DNA of 64,000 nucleotides from Chloroflexota bacterium (GTDB lineage: Bacteria > Chloroflexota > Anaerolineae > Anaerolineales > Villigracilaceae). A model generated the notes under the pieces. It was given only the letters and a program-made list of their open reading frames with translations. It ran no database searches and was not told the origin of the DNA. A program made the position numbers and the translations under genes. The stretch covers positions 30,454 through 94,453 of the forward strand of contig JACRMH010000056.1 in NCBI GenBank assembly GCA_016219545.1. Direction: 5' to 3'. Positions 56,593-64,000 of this stretch are shown piece by piece (positions within the stretch are counted from its first letter, which is position 1; every line of letters starts with the position of its first letter).

Positions 56593-57945
56593 TCATGATA
56601 CCTTTGCCACTTCTTCCTCATAGCGTTTCCAAATCCTTGGTGCAATCTCCTTTGCACGGGCGGAAATTTCTTCTTCATCGAGCGTCAACAAGACGCGATC
56701 TTTCATCAATATTTTGCCAGCAGCGATGGTTGTCGTTACCATGCTCTGATTGAATCCAAAGATGATATGCCACGGCAGGTTGTCTGCGGTCATGGGTGTG
56801 TATGGATGATAGTCCACGAACATCAGGTCGGCAAATGCGCCGGGTGTGATCTGTCCAATGGGTGCAGCGGGGAAGAATTGATTCGCAAGTGCGGCGTTAT
56901 TGTAAATTGCGATTTGCTGAACATCATATCCACCCATGCGGCGCGGATCGCGGTTATGGGATTTGTGCAAGAGATAGGCCGCCTTCCATTCTTCCCACAT
57001 CGCATTGGAGAAACCATCATTTCCCAAACAGACTTTAATGCCCAAGCGCATCATTGATTCAACAGGTGAAACGCCCACGCCATTATTCATATTGGAACGC
57101 GGCTGATGGGTTAGCCATGTACCTGTTTCTTTGACGATTTCCATCTCACGTGCGTCGAAATGAACGCCATGCGCTGTGATCGTGTTGGGTCCAAGAACAT
57201 TATGTTTGAGCAGGCGGTCAATCACGCGCATCTGACTTTTATTCAGGCTGTCATACTCATCTGACTCATGCTCGGCGGTGTGGATGTGAAAACCTGTCCC
57301 TTCGGGTGCGGCGGCGCGGCAAGCCTGTAAGGTGATGCCCGAAAGCGTCAGGCTGGCGTGCAGCCCAAAGGTCGCAGCGAGGCGCGGGTTTGGGTCAGTG
57401 GATAATTTTTTTAGGAACCGCAAATTCTCATTGATTCCAGCGTTCGCCTTATCGCTTCCGTCGCGGTCTGTTACTTCGTAACACAGCACACCGCGCACCC
57501 CGCTTTTTAGTACAGCATCAGCGATCAGGTCGAGAGAACCGTCAATACAATTTGGCGAAGCATGATGGTCAATGAGAGTCGTCGTGCCGTGCTTGATCGC
57601 ATCCACTAGACTGACTAGCGCCGAAAAGCGGACCGCTTCCGCATCCAACGAACGGTCAAGCGGCCACCACAACTTTTGCAGGATCTCAGGGAAGTCTTTT
57701 GGCGCCGCCCCAGGGATGGACATGCCGCGCGCGAATGCTCCATAAAAATGGGTATGCGCGCAGATACTGCCGGGCATGACATATTGTCCGTGCGCGTCAA
57801 AGGCTTTTGCTTTGGGGTATTTTGCCGTGAGAGACTTCGTTGTGCCGATCTCTTTGATGCGGTCGCCAATGATATAGATGGCGTAATTTTGCAGGATGCG
57901 ATTCGTGGATTCCCACGTAATGATATTTGCGTTTGTTATGAGCAT
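56593..57945 (-). CDS. SsnA-like amidohydrolase
   Basis: A 450-residue metal-dependent hydrolase of the amidohydrolase superfamily, closest in pattern to SsnA (putative aminohydrolase). It has TNANIITW, VMPGSICAHTHFYGAFARG with the HxH pair, HGTTTLIDHHASPN, LCYEVTDRDGSDKAN, TAEHESDEYD and ITAHGVHF with the next metal His, and LGNDGFSNAM with the catalytic Asp. SsnA is linked to selenium-dependent or purine-type hydroxylase clusters in other bacteria; none is visible here. The ATG at 57945 is 2 bases after the NACHT-HEAT stop, implying cotranscription. Confidence 0.88.
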   Translation of the reverse strand: MLITNANIITWESTNRILQNYAIYIIGDRIKEIGTTKSLTAKYPKAKAFDAHGQYVMPGSICAHTHFYGAFARGMSIPGAAPKDFPEILQKLWWPLDRSLDAEAVRFSALVSLVDAIKHGTTTLIDHHASPNCIDGSLDLIADAVLKSGVRGVLCYEVTDRDGSDKANAGINENLRFLKKLSTDPNPRLAATFGLHASLTLSGITLQACRAAAPEGTGFHIHTAEHESDEYDSLNKSQMRVIDRLLKHNVLGPNTITAHGVHFDAREMEIVKETGTWLTHQPRSNMNNGVGVSPVESMMRLGIKVCLGNDGFSNAMWEEWKAAYLLHKSHNRDPRRMGGYDVQQIAIYNNAALANQFFPAAPIGQITPGAFADLMFVDYHPYTPMTADNLPWHIIFGFNQSMVTTTIAAGKILMKDRVLLTLDEEEISARAKEIAPRIWKRYEEEVAKVS

Positions 57946-57947
57946 AG

Positions 57948-60488
57948 TTAACCGAATCCATATTGACTTGGGTGGGGGAGTTTTACGCCGGACGCGCCGA
58001 TCTCCCATAAAGTGTTATATGCGGCTTCGCGCAATTCAGGGTCATCCTTATACATTGCGCCATAAATTTGTGTGACCACGCCTTCATTAGGCGTGAATTT
58101 TAGGTAAGGCAGCGCTGCCAGACGTATATCCGGATCCTCATCTTTAAGCGCGAGTAAGAGGATGTCTGTTGCGGGTATTCCGGGTGAAATGCCCATGCCA
58201 TGTTTGCCGGCAAACTCGATCAGCCAGGGTGATTCTGATGGAGCTTTGACCTTGTGCGGTGCGCGGGACTCTGAATGTGCCAGCGAGTCCAGTACTTCGG
58301 TTGCGGCATTGCGGACGATCCATTGATCGTCTTCGATCTGCATTTTTTGCAGAGCCTCAACAGCCCATGTTTCATGAACACGGCCAAGACCATAAGCCAC
58401 TGCACGGCGCAAAAGAATATCCTTGAGAGTTATGCCATCTCTAAGCATGGCATGACCTTCAATAGGGTCGTTCGCCAATGCCTCGCCCGCGGCTCGTCGA
58501 ATATCCTCATCGCCGTTAAGCAGGGTATGTGCTACTGATTCAAGTGCTTCGTTCGTGCCGATTGCAACCAGTGCCATGCAGGCCGCGCGCCGGGCGGAAA
58601 GGCTGGGTGCACTCATTACGCCCTCCACCGTTTCAATAGCTTTTGCGTCGTGTATTGCGCCTGCTCCCAACACTGCGAGTTGAACAAGTTCAAAGGAATG
58701 GGAGGTTGTAAATTGCCGGAACAGGGCGGATGTGTTCGGGTCATTGCTGACCACGAAGGCGGCCATGGCTTGTCCGCGCAGGCCGAGGGGGATGCCGTCA
58801 GTTTGCAGGATGGCGGCCAAGGTACCGAATAATTTTCCGCGCCACGGAGCGTTCCTAGGCGCATCACGCAGCCAACGTGATGCCGCAAAGAGCGGACGGT
58901 GCATGGGTAACCGAGAAAATTCAAGCATGGCTTGAACGAGCTTGCTGGCATCTCCACGCGCCGCGAAATAACGCATGGCTAAATACTTGCCCGACCAGTC
59001 AGGCTGGTTAAGCAGGGCATCTTCGGCTTTGTATTCGCTTAGGGCGTGCCCCGCGAGATAACCTGCGAAAACAGGATGCGCAAAACGCATCTTATTATTT
59101 GGTGAGCTGATCAGCAAACCGCTGGCTGACATTTTTCCAAGCAAACCGAATGCCGGAGACGCGATCCGCTTTTCGTTCTTCTTTCCTTTTTTAAGTTTTG
59201 GTTCTTCGATCTTTTCTTCCGCAGGGTTTTCAGCGTTTTCACTTTCTGCCGCTGCGGTTTCGTCTGCCACTTCAAACGACTTCACCCATTCACGTGCTTT
59301 GCGTGGATCGAAGATCGGTTGTGCGCTCAACAGGACCTGCATGGAAAGTGTTTCGAGTGCAGCGAGTGGCGTATTAGCGGGGGCAATGCGGCGGATATGT
59401 GTTGCAATCGCTTCCAATACATTGGGTCCCAAGCTGTCACCAGCATAGGCGCCCCATGTTTTGAGAGTCAACTCAAGGGGAGATAAATATCCATCGTCCG
59501 CACTCAGCCAAACGTTAAGCAAGATCGGGTCCACTTGTTCAGGACCAGACTGCGCCCATGTTTCCATCGCTATGGTTCGTGACCATATTCCGCCCCATTG
59601 CTCAATAAATTTTTTGCTTTGGGCGTGTGACCATGTCATTAGGGACAGCGGCGCAAACCCAAGCCCGATCAATCCGTCTAAATATTCCGGCGCGCCGGTG
59701 GTGACTATGCGGGCTTTCGGATAACTTTTGATGAGGACCTTTAAATAATCTGTGATCACCTTTTGGTCATCAGCGGTAAGCTCGTCAAAGCCATCGAGGA
59801 GCAGGAGGGCATTGCCGCTCTTAAATGTGCTTTCAAAAAAGTGGGGCAGGCGTCCCTGGTCAAACAAGGGGGTGAATTCGGATGCCGCCTGGATGAGCGG
59901 TTCGAGTGCGTATTTGGGGTCAGTGATGGGAAGTTTTAGATCTGCAACATGGACGAGAAATGGAACGACATCTTTCAGCCCTTCCAGTTTTTCGCTTCGA
60001 TTTGCGGCGAGAGAGGCGAGGTGCGCGAGTGAGACTGTCTTGCCGACGCCGGGTTGGCCGATGACGACGATATTCATGTTGCCGGATAAGGCTTGCGCAA
60101 ATGTCAACGTAGGCGCATGATAAGCAGACGCTATTTCAGGCCATGAAGGCAAGTAGGGCAGGGTCTGCGAAATAACATCCTCAAAAAATGGAGGCTCGCC
60201 AGGTATTACATGATGAGGCGGTGCGATGAGAAGCGGTTCTTGAATGATCTCATCCAAAGCAAAGAGAGGCGCGGCGAGGTGCAATCCTTGCGCCCGCCTC
60301 AATGTATCCCGGCGATGGTTTTCTTCAACAGAACTGGACTTGCGCGTTTGAGCGACTTCGCTTCGCTCCTTCATGCCGGTGCGCATTTCATTCCACAAGG
60401 GACGGGCGCGGGCAATGATCCACCAGAAGACTGAGGCGGTCGCAAAACCTATGAAGAATGAAAAGGGGTCAATTGCAAATCGGAACAT
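57948..60488 (-). CDS. Membrane-anchored NACHT-type NTPase with HEAT repeats
   Basis: An 846-residue STAND-type ATPase. One N-terminal membrane helix (about 8-28) is followed by a basic linker, then a NACHT-like domain with P-loop GQPGVGKT (144-151) and Walker B LLLLDGFDEL (228-237), with a later HPVFAGYLAG winged-helix-like stretch. A Glu/Lys-rich low-complexity insert is at about 405-440. From about 560 to the end, HEAT-type helical pairs recur (for example ARRAACMALVAIGTNEALES; RRAVAYGLGRVHETWAVEAL). No effector domain is evident. NACHT proteins act in defence or in signal relay; which applies here is open. It sits between SsnA-like and zinc-ribbon genes. Confidence 0.85.
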   Translation of the reverse strand: MFRFAIDPFSFFIGFATASVFWWIIARARPLWNEMRTGMKERSEVAQTRKSSSVEENHRRDTLRRAQGLHLAAPLFALDEIIQEPLLIAPPHHVIPGEPPFFEDVISQTLPYLPSWPEIASAYHAPTLTFAQALSGNMNIVVIGQPGVGKTVSLAHLASLAANRSEKLEGLKDVVPFLVHVADLKLPITDPKYALEPLIQAASEFTPLFDQGRLPHFFESTFKSGNALLLLDGFDELTADDQKVITDYLKVLIKSYPKARIVTTGAPEYLDGLIGLGFAPLSLMTWSHAQSKKFIEQWGGIWSRTIAMETWAQSGPEQVDPILLNVWLSADDGYLSPLELTLKTWGAYAGDSLGPNVLEAIATHIRRIAPANTPLAALETLSMQVLLSAQPIFDPRKAREWVKSFEVADETAAAESENAENPAEEKIEEPKLKKGKKNEKRIASPAFGLLGKMSASGLLISSPNNKMRFAHPVFAGYLAGHALSEYKAEDALLNQPDWSGKYLAMRYFAARGDASKLVQAMLEFSRLPMHRPLFAASRWLRDAPRNAPWRGKLFGTLAAILQTDGIPLGLRGQAMAAFVVSNDPNTSALFRQFTTSHSFELVQLAVLGAGAIHDAKAIETVEGVMSAPSLSARRAACMALVAIGTNEALESVAHTLLNGDEDIRRAAGEALANDPIEGHAMLRDGITLKDILLRRAVAYGLGRVHETWAVEALQKMQIEDDQWIVRNAATEVLDSLAHSESRAPHKVKAPSESPWLIEFAGKHGMGISPGIPATDILLLALKDEDPDIRLAALPYLKFTPNEGVVTQIYGAMYKDDPELREAAYNTLWEIGASGVKLPHPSQYGFG

Positions 60489-60494
60489 GGTGTT

Positions 60495-61196
60495 TTAGTT
60501 TGCGAATAAGATTCGTCCGCAGGATGGACAATTTGTGAGTTGTTTGGGCGAACGCGTATTTTGTTGAAGGGATGCATTCAAGTTTGTGCCGCAGGAGGCG
60601 CAAGCGCCATCAACGATCTCGGCTATGGCAACGCCTCGTTTTTGCTGGCGGAGGTTTTCATAAATTTGTAGCAGGTTGGCATCTATTGGACCAAGCGCGG
60701 CTTCACGTTCTTCGGCAAGTCTTTCGAGTTCAATGGTGAGCTTCGATTGGTCGGTAAGTAAATTTTTGTGTTCATTTCCAAGCCGGGCCTGCGTCTTCTC
60801 AAGTTCCAACTTTGCGTTTTGGAGTACGCTTTCTGAATTTTCCGCTTTGATCATGGACTCAAGCTCGCGTTCTTCCAATGTGACAAGGTGTTTCTTGAGC
60901 GAGGCAATATCTTTTTGCAGGTCCTGTAACTCTTTTGGGTTTTGAACCTTGCCGCCATATAAACTTGATTCGGCTTGTTCTATTTTAATTTTTTGCGCTT
61001 CCGCTTCTGCGGTTGCATTTTTTAATTCGTGGTGGAAATGAAAATGTTCGGCTTGGAGTGTCTCGACGCGGTGGAGTGCGTCGTGTAATTCAATATCATT
61101 TTCCAGCGTCTCGCGGATATTATCCAGTTGCGCACGCGAACGGTCAATTTGACGGTCTATCTGTTGTAAACGATACAGTCCCAGCGATGCACTCAT
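60495..61196 (-). CDS. Coiled-coil zinc-ribbon protein (zf-RING_7/CdsZ type)
   Basis: A 233-residue protein made of a long coiled coil (about 10-180, heptads rich in Leu, Glu and Gln) and a C-terminal zinc ribbon with CASCGTNL and CPSCGRILF. This is the pattern of a widespread bacterial family (C4-type zinc ribbon, zf-RING_7), thought to interact with nucleic acids or ribosome-associated factors. It is 6 bases upstream of the NACHT-HEAT gene and likely shares its transcript. Confidence 0.87.
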   Translation of the reverse strand: MSASLGLYRLQQIDRQIDRSRAQLDNIRETLENDIELHDALHRVETLQAEHFHFHHELKNATAEAEAQKIKIEQAESSLYGGKVQNPKELQDLQKDIASLKKHLVTLEERELESMIKAENSESVLQNAKLELEKTQARLGNEHKNLLTDQSKLTIELERLAEEREAALGPIDANLLQIYENLRQQKRGVAIAEIVDGACASCGTNLNASLQQNTRSPKQLTNCPSCGRILFAN

Positions 61197-61223
61197 AAGT
61201 TGATTATATACGATGTGAGAAAA

Positions 61224-61253
61224 AAAGACCCGTTTTTGCGAGAACGGGTCTTT
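61224..61253 (-). terminator. Terminator of the beta-lactamase-fold gene
   Basis: The stem AAAGACCCGTT (61224-61234) pairs with AACGGGTCTTT (61243-61253), with a T-run on the minus strand. It lies 3 bases after the stop at 61257. Confidence 0.85.
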
Positions 61254-61256
61254 AGG

Positions 61257-62747
61257 CTATTGAGTTGGAAGGTTGAAATAGTTGTAAACTGCTTTAGCTA
61301 AATTTCCAATAAGCGGATTGATATTATCCCAAATGTTATTGACAGGATGGTAGGAATAGATGGATAGAACGAAGTTCCCTCCGGGTGTGTACACAATGCC
61401 GGCGTCGCTGGTGTCGTGCACCACGCCGTCATAACCGGGTACGTAACCATGTTTATGCGGAACCAGGGTTCCATCTGGTACGCCGCCTTGGATCAACGAA
61501 CCAAGTTTATCCTGCGCCATAAAGTCGATCATCATCTGGCATGTATCGGGAGTGACCTTATCAGGGAAGGCTGCCATCAGCGCGCCGCCGTTATTTTTTG
61601 AGCATTGATATAAGTCCGCGAGCAAGGCTCCCATTTCAGAGGGAGTAGTCTGAGAATATGGGTCAGGGTCGGTGAATACGTCAGTGCGCTGGTTGCCAGG
61701 GGTCAGCCTGTTTGGCAGAAGGTTCGGCGCGCCGATATAGAAGAACCCGCCGATGTATGTGCTTTTGAGACCGAGGGTTTCCATGTTTTGGGTGACAATG
61801 AGCGGACCGTTGCCTTTATCTATCGCTTCAAGGATCAAGTCTGTGGCGGTGTTATCGGATTTGCCCAGCACCCGTGAAATAATATTGGATGTTGCCGGGT
61901 CAAGAGTGCTTCCGTGGTTGATCAAATAGGATGTAACGATCGGCACCTTGATCGTGCTGGATGCAGTATATGCAACATCCGGGTCGCTCGAAATTTCCTG
62001 CTTGTTGTCCATCGTGAAATGGATTTCCTGTCCCGATTGGAGATCCATCATATAGAAGCCGATCAAGCCGTCGAAGTTGGAAACGGTCACAATTTGCTTG
62101 AGCTGTATGGTCAGCGTTTCAATGGTTGGGCGCGCGGCAGAACTGTGAGAAAAGGTAAGTGCCACAGAGCGATCGGAGGGGGAGCGCAATGCATCGCCGA
62201 TGAGCTGGACAGCCTTGTCGAGGTTGAGAGTCTGTCCGGGCGTACCGGGGAGGAAATCGGGTGTGCCGGGAATGGGCTGTGCGGGACCGGGTGGAAGATC
62301 ATAGCGTGATGCGATCTCGTTTTGCAGATACTCGCGCAAGCGTTCATCTGAAAGTTTGGAGCTTAAAGTAATAATGGTTTCAGTGGATGTACGGTTCCAC
62401 AAATAATCCCAATATCCGCGCCAGAATGATCTGCCTGTACGGCTGAGGTCGGCCGCGGCCAGCATCGTTTCAATATCGGGTTGAAAGCCGATCACGCCGG
62501 GCTCGATCTGAATGACAGCACCGTTATATTGCACTTCAATGGGAGATGTATAAACTTCGAGTAATCTTTGCGATGCTTCGAGCGGGGTCAATCCCCCAAC
62601 TGAAACACCGCCAATGGTCATACCTGCGGGATAGTTATTGCGTTGGCGGCTGTATCCGATCAGTGAAACGATACTAAGAACGAGCGCACCTGTCAAAAAT
62701 AAAATGGAAACACCCCGAAGGATGGTGTTGGTATTTCGGTTTCTCAC
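61257..62747 (-). CDS. Membrane-anchored serine hydrolase of the class A beta-lactamase/PBP fold
   Basis: A 496-residue protein. An N-terminal anchor (about 12-33) is followed by a G5/VanW-like 'peptidoglycan-binding' region (about 40-180, with AGMTIGGVSVGGLTPLEASQRL and VIQIEPGVIGF) and a serine hydrolase domain (about 220-490) with the SxxK motif AYTASSTIKVPIV, a possible SDN in LGKSDNTATDLIL, and a KHGYVPG motif near the end. This resembles class A beta-lactamase-like cell-wall enzymes rather than a resistance lactamase. The GTG at 62747 follows GGAGG; the frame is open for 120 codons upstream but has no credible start. Activity is not proven. Confidence 0.8.
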   Translation of the reverse strand: MRNRNTNTILRGVSILFLTGALVLSIVSLIGYSRQRNNYPAGMTIGGVSVGGLTPLEASQRLLEVYTSPIEVQYNGAVIQIEPGVIGFQPDIETMLAAADLSRTGRSFWRGYWDYLWNRTSTETIITLSSKLSDERLREYLQNEIASRYDLPPGPAQPIPGTPDFLPGTPGQTLNLDKAVQLIGDALRSPSDRSVALTFSHSSAARPTIETLTIQLKQIVTVSNFDGLIGFYMMDLQSGQEIHFTMDNKQEISSDPDVAYTASSTIKVPIVTSYLINHGSTLDPATSNIISRVLGKSDNTATDLILEAIDKGNGPLIVTQNMETLGLKSTYIGGFFYIGAPNLLPNRLTPGNQRTDVFTDPDPYSQTTPSEMGALLADLYQCSKNNGGALMAAFPDKVTPDTCQMMIDFMAQDKLGSLIQGGVPDGTLVPHKHGYVPGYDGVVHDTSDAGIVYTPGGNFVLSIYSYHPVNNIWDNINPLIGNLAKAVYNYFNLPTQ

Positions 62748-62891
62748 ACGGCCTCCAAAGTAATGACAAATATCACGGAAAAAGTATAACACACCCAAAA
62801 TGAGGCTTGTGCTAGAATGTATTCGTCGAATGGCTTGAACACCGTTCAATACTGCCGAACCATTGGCGCATCCCCTAAAAAAAGGATTGAT

Positions 62892-63851
62892 ATGCTTCGC
62901 TCTTTCCTCATCTACCTGTCCAAAGCCACCTGGGCGCAAAAGCTGGTTACCGGCTGGAGTTTTGCCTGGCGCACCGCCTCTCGTTTTGTAGCAGGGACAA
63001 AACTTGATGACGCCATGAAAGTCGTCCGTGAATTGAACGGCAAGGGGATCAACGCCACGCTTGACCATCTCGGTGAACATACAAACACACCGGAAGAAGC
63101 CCAGCAAGCCACCGATGATATTTATGCAACTCTTGATGCGCTAGGGGCGGATCCTTCTGCACGGGGCAATGTTTCCATCAAGTTGACGCAGATCGGTCTT
63201 GGCCTCGACGAGGAGTTGTGTGCCCAAAATCTGGAGAGGATCGTCGCCCGGGCAAAGCAAAACAAAACCTTTCTCAGAGTGGATATTGAAGATACCCCCT
63301 ACACTGATAAAACAATTAACGTTTATTACAAGATGTGTGAAAAGGGTTATACAAACCTTGGTACGGCTGTTCAATCCTATCTTTATCGCGCTGAGGCAGA
63401 TACTCATCGTTTGGTGCAGGATAGAACGCCAATCCGTCTGGTAAAAGGCGCGTACCAGGAACCTCCCGAGAAGGCCTTTCCCAAAAAAGCGGATGTGGAT
63501 GCAAATTACGATCTGCTGACCAAAATATTAATTGACGCATCCCTTGCCAACCAGACACAAATATCTGATGATGGACGTTTCCCGCCCATCCCTGCGATTG
63601 CATCCCATGATGAAAAACGGATCGCATTTGCCAAACAATATGCAGAAAAAGTAGGGCTCCCCAAGAGTGGACTGGAATTCCAAATGCTCTACGGCATCCG
63701 CCGTGACCTGCAGGAACAACTAGTAAAAGAAGGTTATCCGGTGCGAGTGTATATTCCCTTTGGCACGCAATGGTATCCATACTTTATGCGCCGCCTCGCC
63801 GAACGCCCTGCGAATATCTGGTTCTTTATTTCAAATTTCTTCAAAGGATAA
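62892..63851 (+). CDS. Proline dehydrogenase
   Basis: A 319-residue monofunctional PRODH, an FAD TIM-barrel enzyme that oxidises proline to pyrroline-5-carboxylate at the membrane. It shows VSIKLTQIGLGLD, FLRVDIEDTPYTDKTI, YLYRAEADTHRLV, VKGAYQEPPEKAFPKKADVDANY, and the C-terminal VRVYIPFGTQWYPYFMRRLAERPANIWF, which contains the paired arginines and the ANxxF end typical of the family. The ATG at 62892 has AAAGGATTG before it. No P5C dehydrogenase is visible in the window, though one may lie to the right. Confidence 0.9.
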   Translation: MLRSFLIYLSKATWAQKLVTGWSFAWRTASRFVAGTKLDDAMKVVRELNGKGINATLDHLGEHTNTPEEAQQATDDIYATLDALGADPSARGNVSIKLTQIGLGLDEELCAQNLERIVARAKQNKTFLRVDIEDTPYTDKTINVYYKMCEKGYTNLGTAVQSYLYRAEADTHRLVQDRTPIRLVKGAYQEPPEKAFPKKADVDANYDLLTKILIDASLANQTQISDDGRFPPIPAIASHDEKRIAFAKQYAEKVGLPKSGLEFQMLYGIRRDLQEQLVKEGYPVRVYIPFGTQWYPYFMRRLAERPANIWFFISNFFKG

Positions 63852-63903
63852 TTAATATACAAACATGACACACCCCGAATTTAAGAAATGAGGGGTAGAA
63901 AAA

Positions 63904-63959
63904 GATAGACCTCTGAAGTAAGCTGAGTTTGCGAAAGCCAGCGAAATCGGAGGTCTATC
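63904..63959. repeat. Hairpin next to possible mobile-element start
   Basis: GATAGACCTC (63904-63913) is complementary to GAGGTCTATC (63950-63959), which ends directly at the ATG of a partial frame. Such leader hairpins are common upstream of transposase genes. A CACCCC/GGGGT pair at 63873-63897 may be the end of an element or a terminator for the proline dehydrogenase gene. Confidence 0.5.
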
Positions 63960-64000
63960 ATGTTAAAAGATAAACGAAATGGGACGGAAAAGCAAGAAAA
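63960..64000 (+). CDS. Start of a truncated reading frame (possible transposase)
   Basis: An ATG at 63960 opens a basic frame (MLKDKRNGTEKQE...) that runs off the window after 13 codons. The GGAGG seven bases upstream is a good ribosome site. A leader hairpin and the position between genes suggest the start of an insertion sequence. The product cannot be identified from so few residues. Confidence 0.4.
   Translation, partial: MLKDKRNGTEKQE

Noticed and set aside
62748..63107. 120-codon upstream extension of the beta-lactamase-fold protein.
   Set aside because: It overlaps the divergent proline dehydrogenase start, lacks a plausible start, and the GTG at 62747 has a GGAGG site and precedes the membrane anchor.
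1..64000. tRNA, rRNA or CRISPR loci.
   Set aside because: None could be seen by eye in the intergenic regions; a covariance-model scan would be needed to exclude small RNAs.

Overview
The window reads as chromosomal DNA of a mid-GC bacterium, most likely a Chloroflexota member of the Anaerolineae/Anaerolineales. The taxonomic call is inference. It rests on the gene mix (F420 biosynthesis, nrfHA, split nuo genes, TadE-type pseudopilin operon, cyclase-ATPase-TPR giant protein, archaeal-type ProS) and on abundant intergenic inverted repeats. Coding density is high, most genes lie on the minus strand, and no tRNA, rRNA or CRISPR array was seen. A possible insertion sequence begins at the extreme right edge.

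Layout. 1-1.7 kb: end of a membrane protein, a phosphoribosyltransferase and a Crp/Fnr regulator. 1.8-4.3 kb: a DUF6174 lipoprotein and the nitrite-ammonification pair nrfHA, preceded by a palindromic Crp/Fnr-type site at an activator-like distance from a -10 box. 4.4-5.5 kb: a two-gene module of a TIR/deoxyribosyltransferase-like protein and a SLATT (DUF4231) membrane protein, a candidate nucleotide-signal conflict system. 5.7-15.1 kb: acetyltransferase, acs, universal stress protein, FAD amine oxidase, a HEAT-alpha/beta-hydrolase fusion, proS, a LOG-family protein, a MazG-like protein and a DUF3592 protein. 15.2-19.3 kb (+): tRNA nucleotidyltransferase, SPFH protein, divergent NAD kinase and an inositol-phosphatase-family enzyme in a tight operon. 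19.3-23.7 kb: haem-binding protein, a GbsR-type regulator operon with a clear promoter and operator, and secreted beta-propeller and anchored proteins. 23.7-25.7 kb: feoAB. 25.8-33.2 kb: M20 peptidase, MBL hydrolase, PIG-L deacetylase, RicT, radical SAM protein, transglutaminase-like membrane protein and Mrp. 33.3-36.5 kb: nuoI, nuoCD, nuoB and an IscX-like gene, with a SufR-like regulator diverging from them. 37.4-39.8 kb: dCMP deaminase and glmS.

40.4-44.5 kb is a three-gene TadE/TadG operon with a von Willebrand A protein and a protein carrying a ~200-residue Thr-Pro repeat. 45.2-48.7 kb encodes a 1164-residue adenylate-cyclase/ATPase/TPR protein. 48.8-50.8 kb encodes a secreted subtilase whose C-terminal part has 14 exact heptapeptide units (WAGGHGS type); its leader contains what I read as a cyclic-di-GMP-I riboswitch followed by a terminator. 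51.0-56.5 kb holds an F420 gene set: LLM oxidoreductase, cofC, cofD, a nitroreductase (possible dehydro-F420 reductase), a PPOX-fold protein, cofE and an NADPH:F420 reductase. 56.6-62.7 kb: SsnA-like amidohydrolase, a membrane-anchored NACHT-HEAT protein, a zinc-ribbon coiled coil and a beta-lactamase-fold protein. 62.9-63.9 kb: proline dehydrogenase.

Four complete and one partial copy of an 82-100 bp inverted repeat (ends ATGTCGTTGCGAG/CTCGCAACGACAT) lie between genes across 21-42 kb. Several other intergenic palindrome families are also present.
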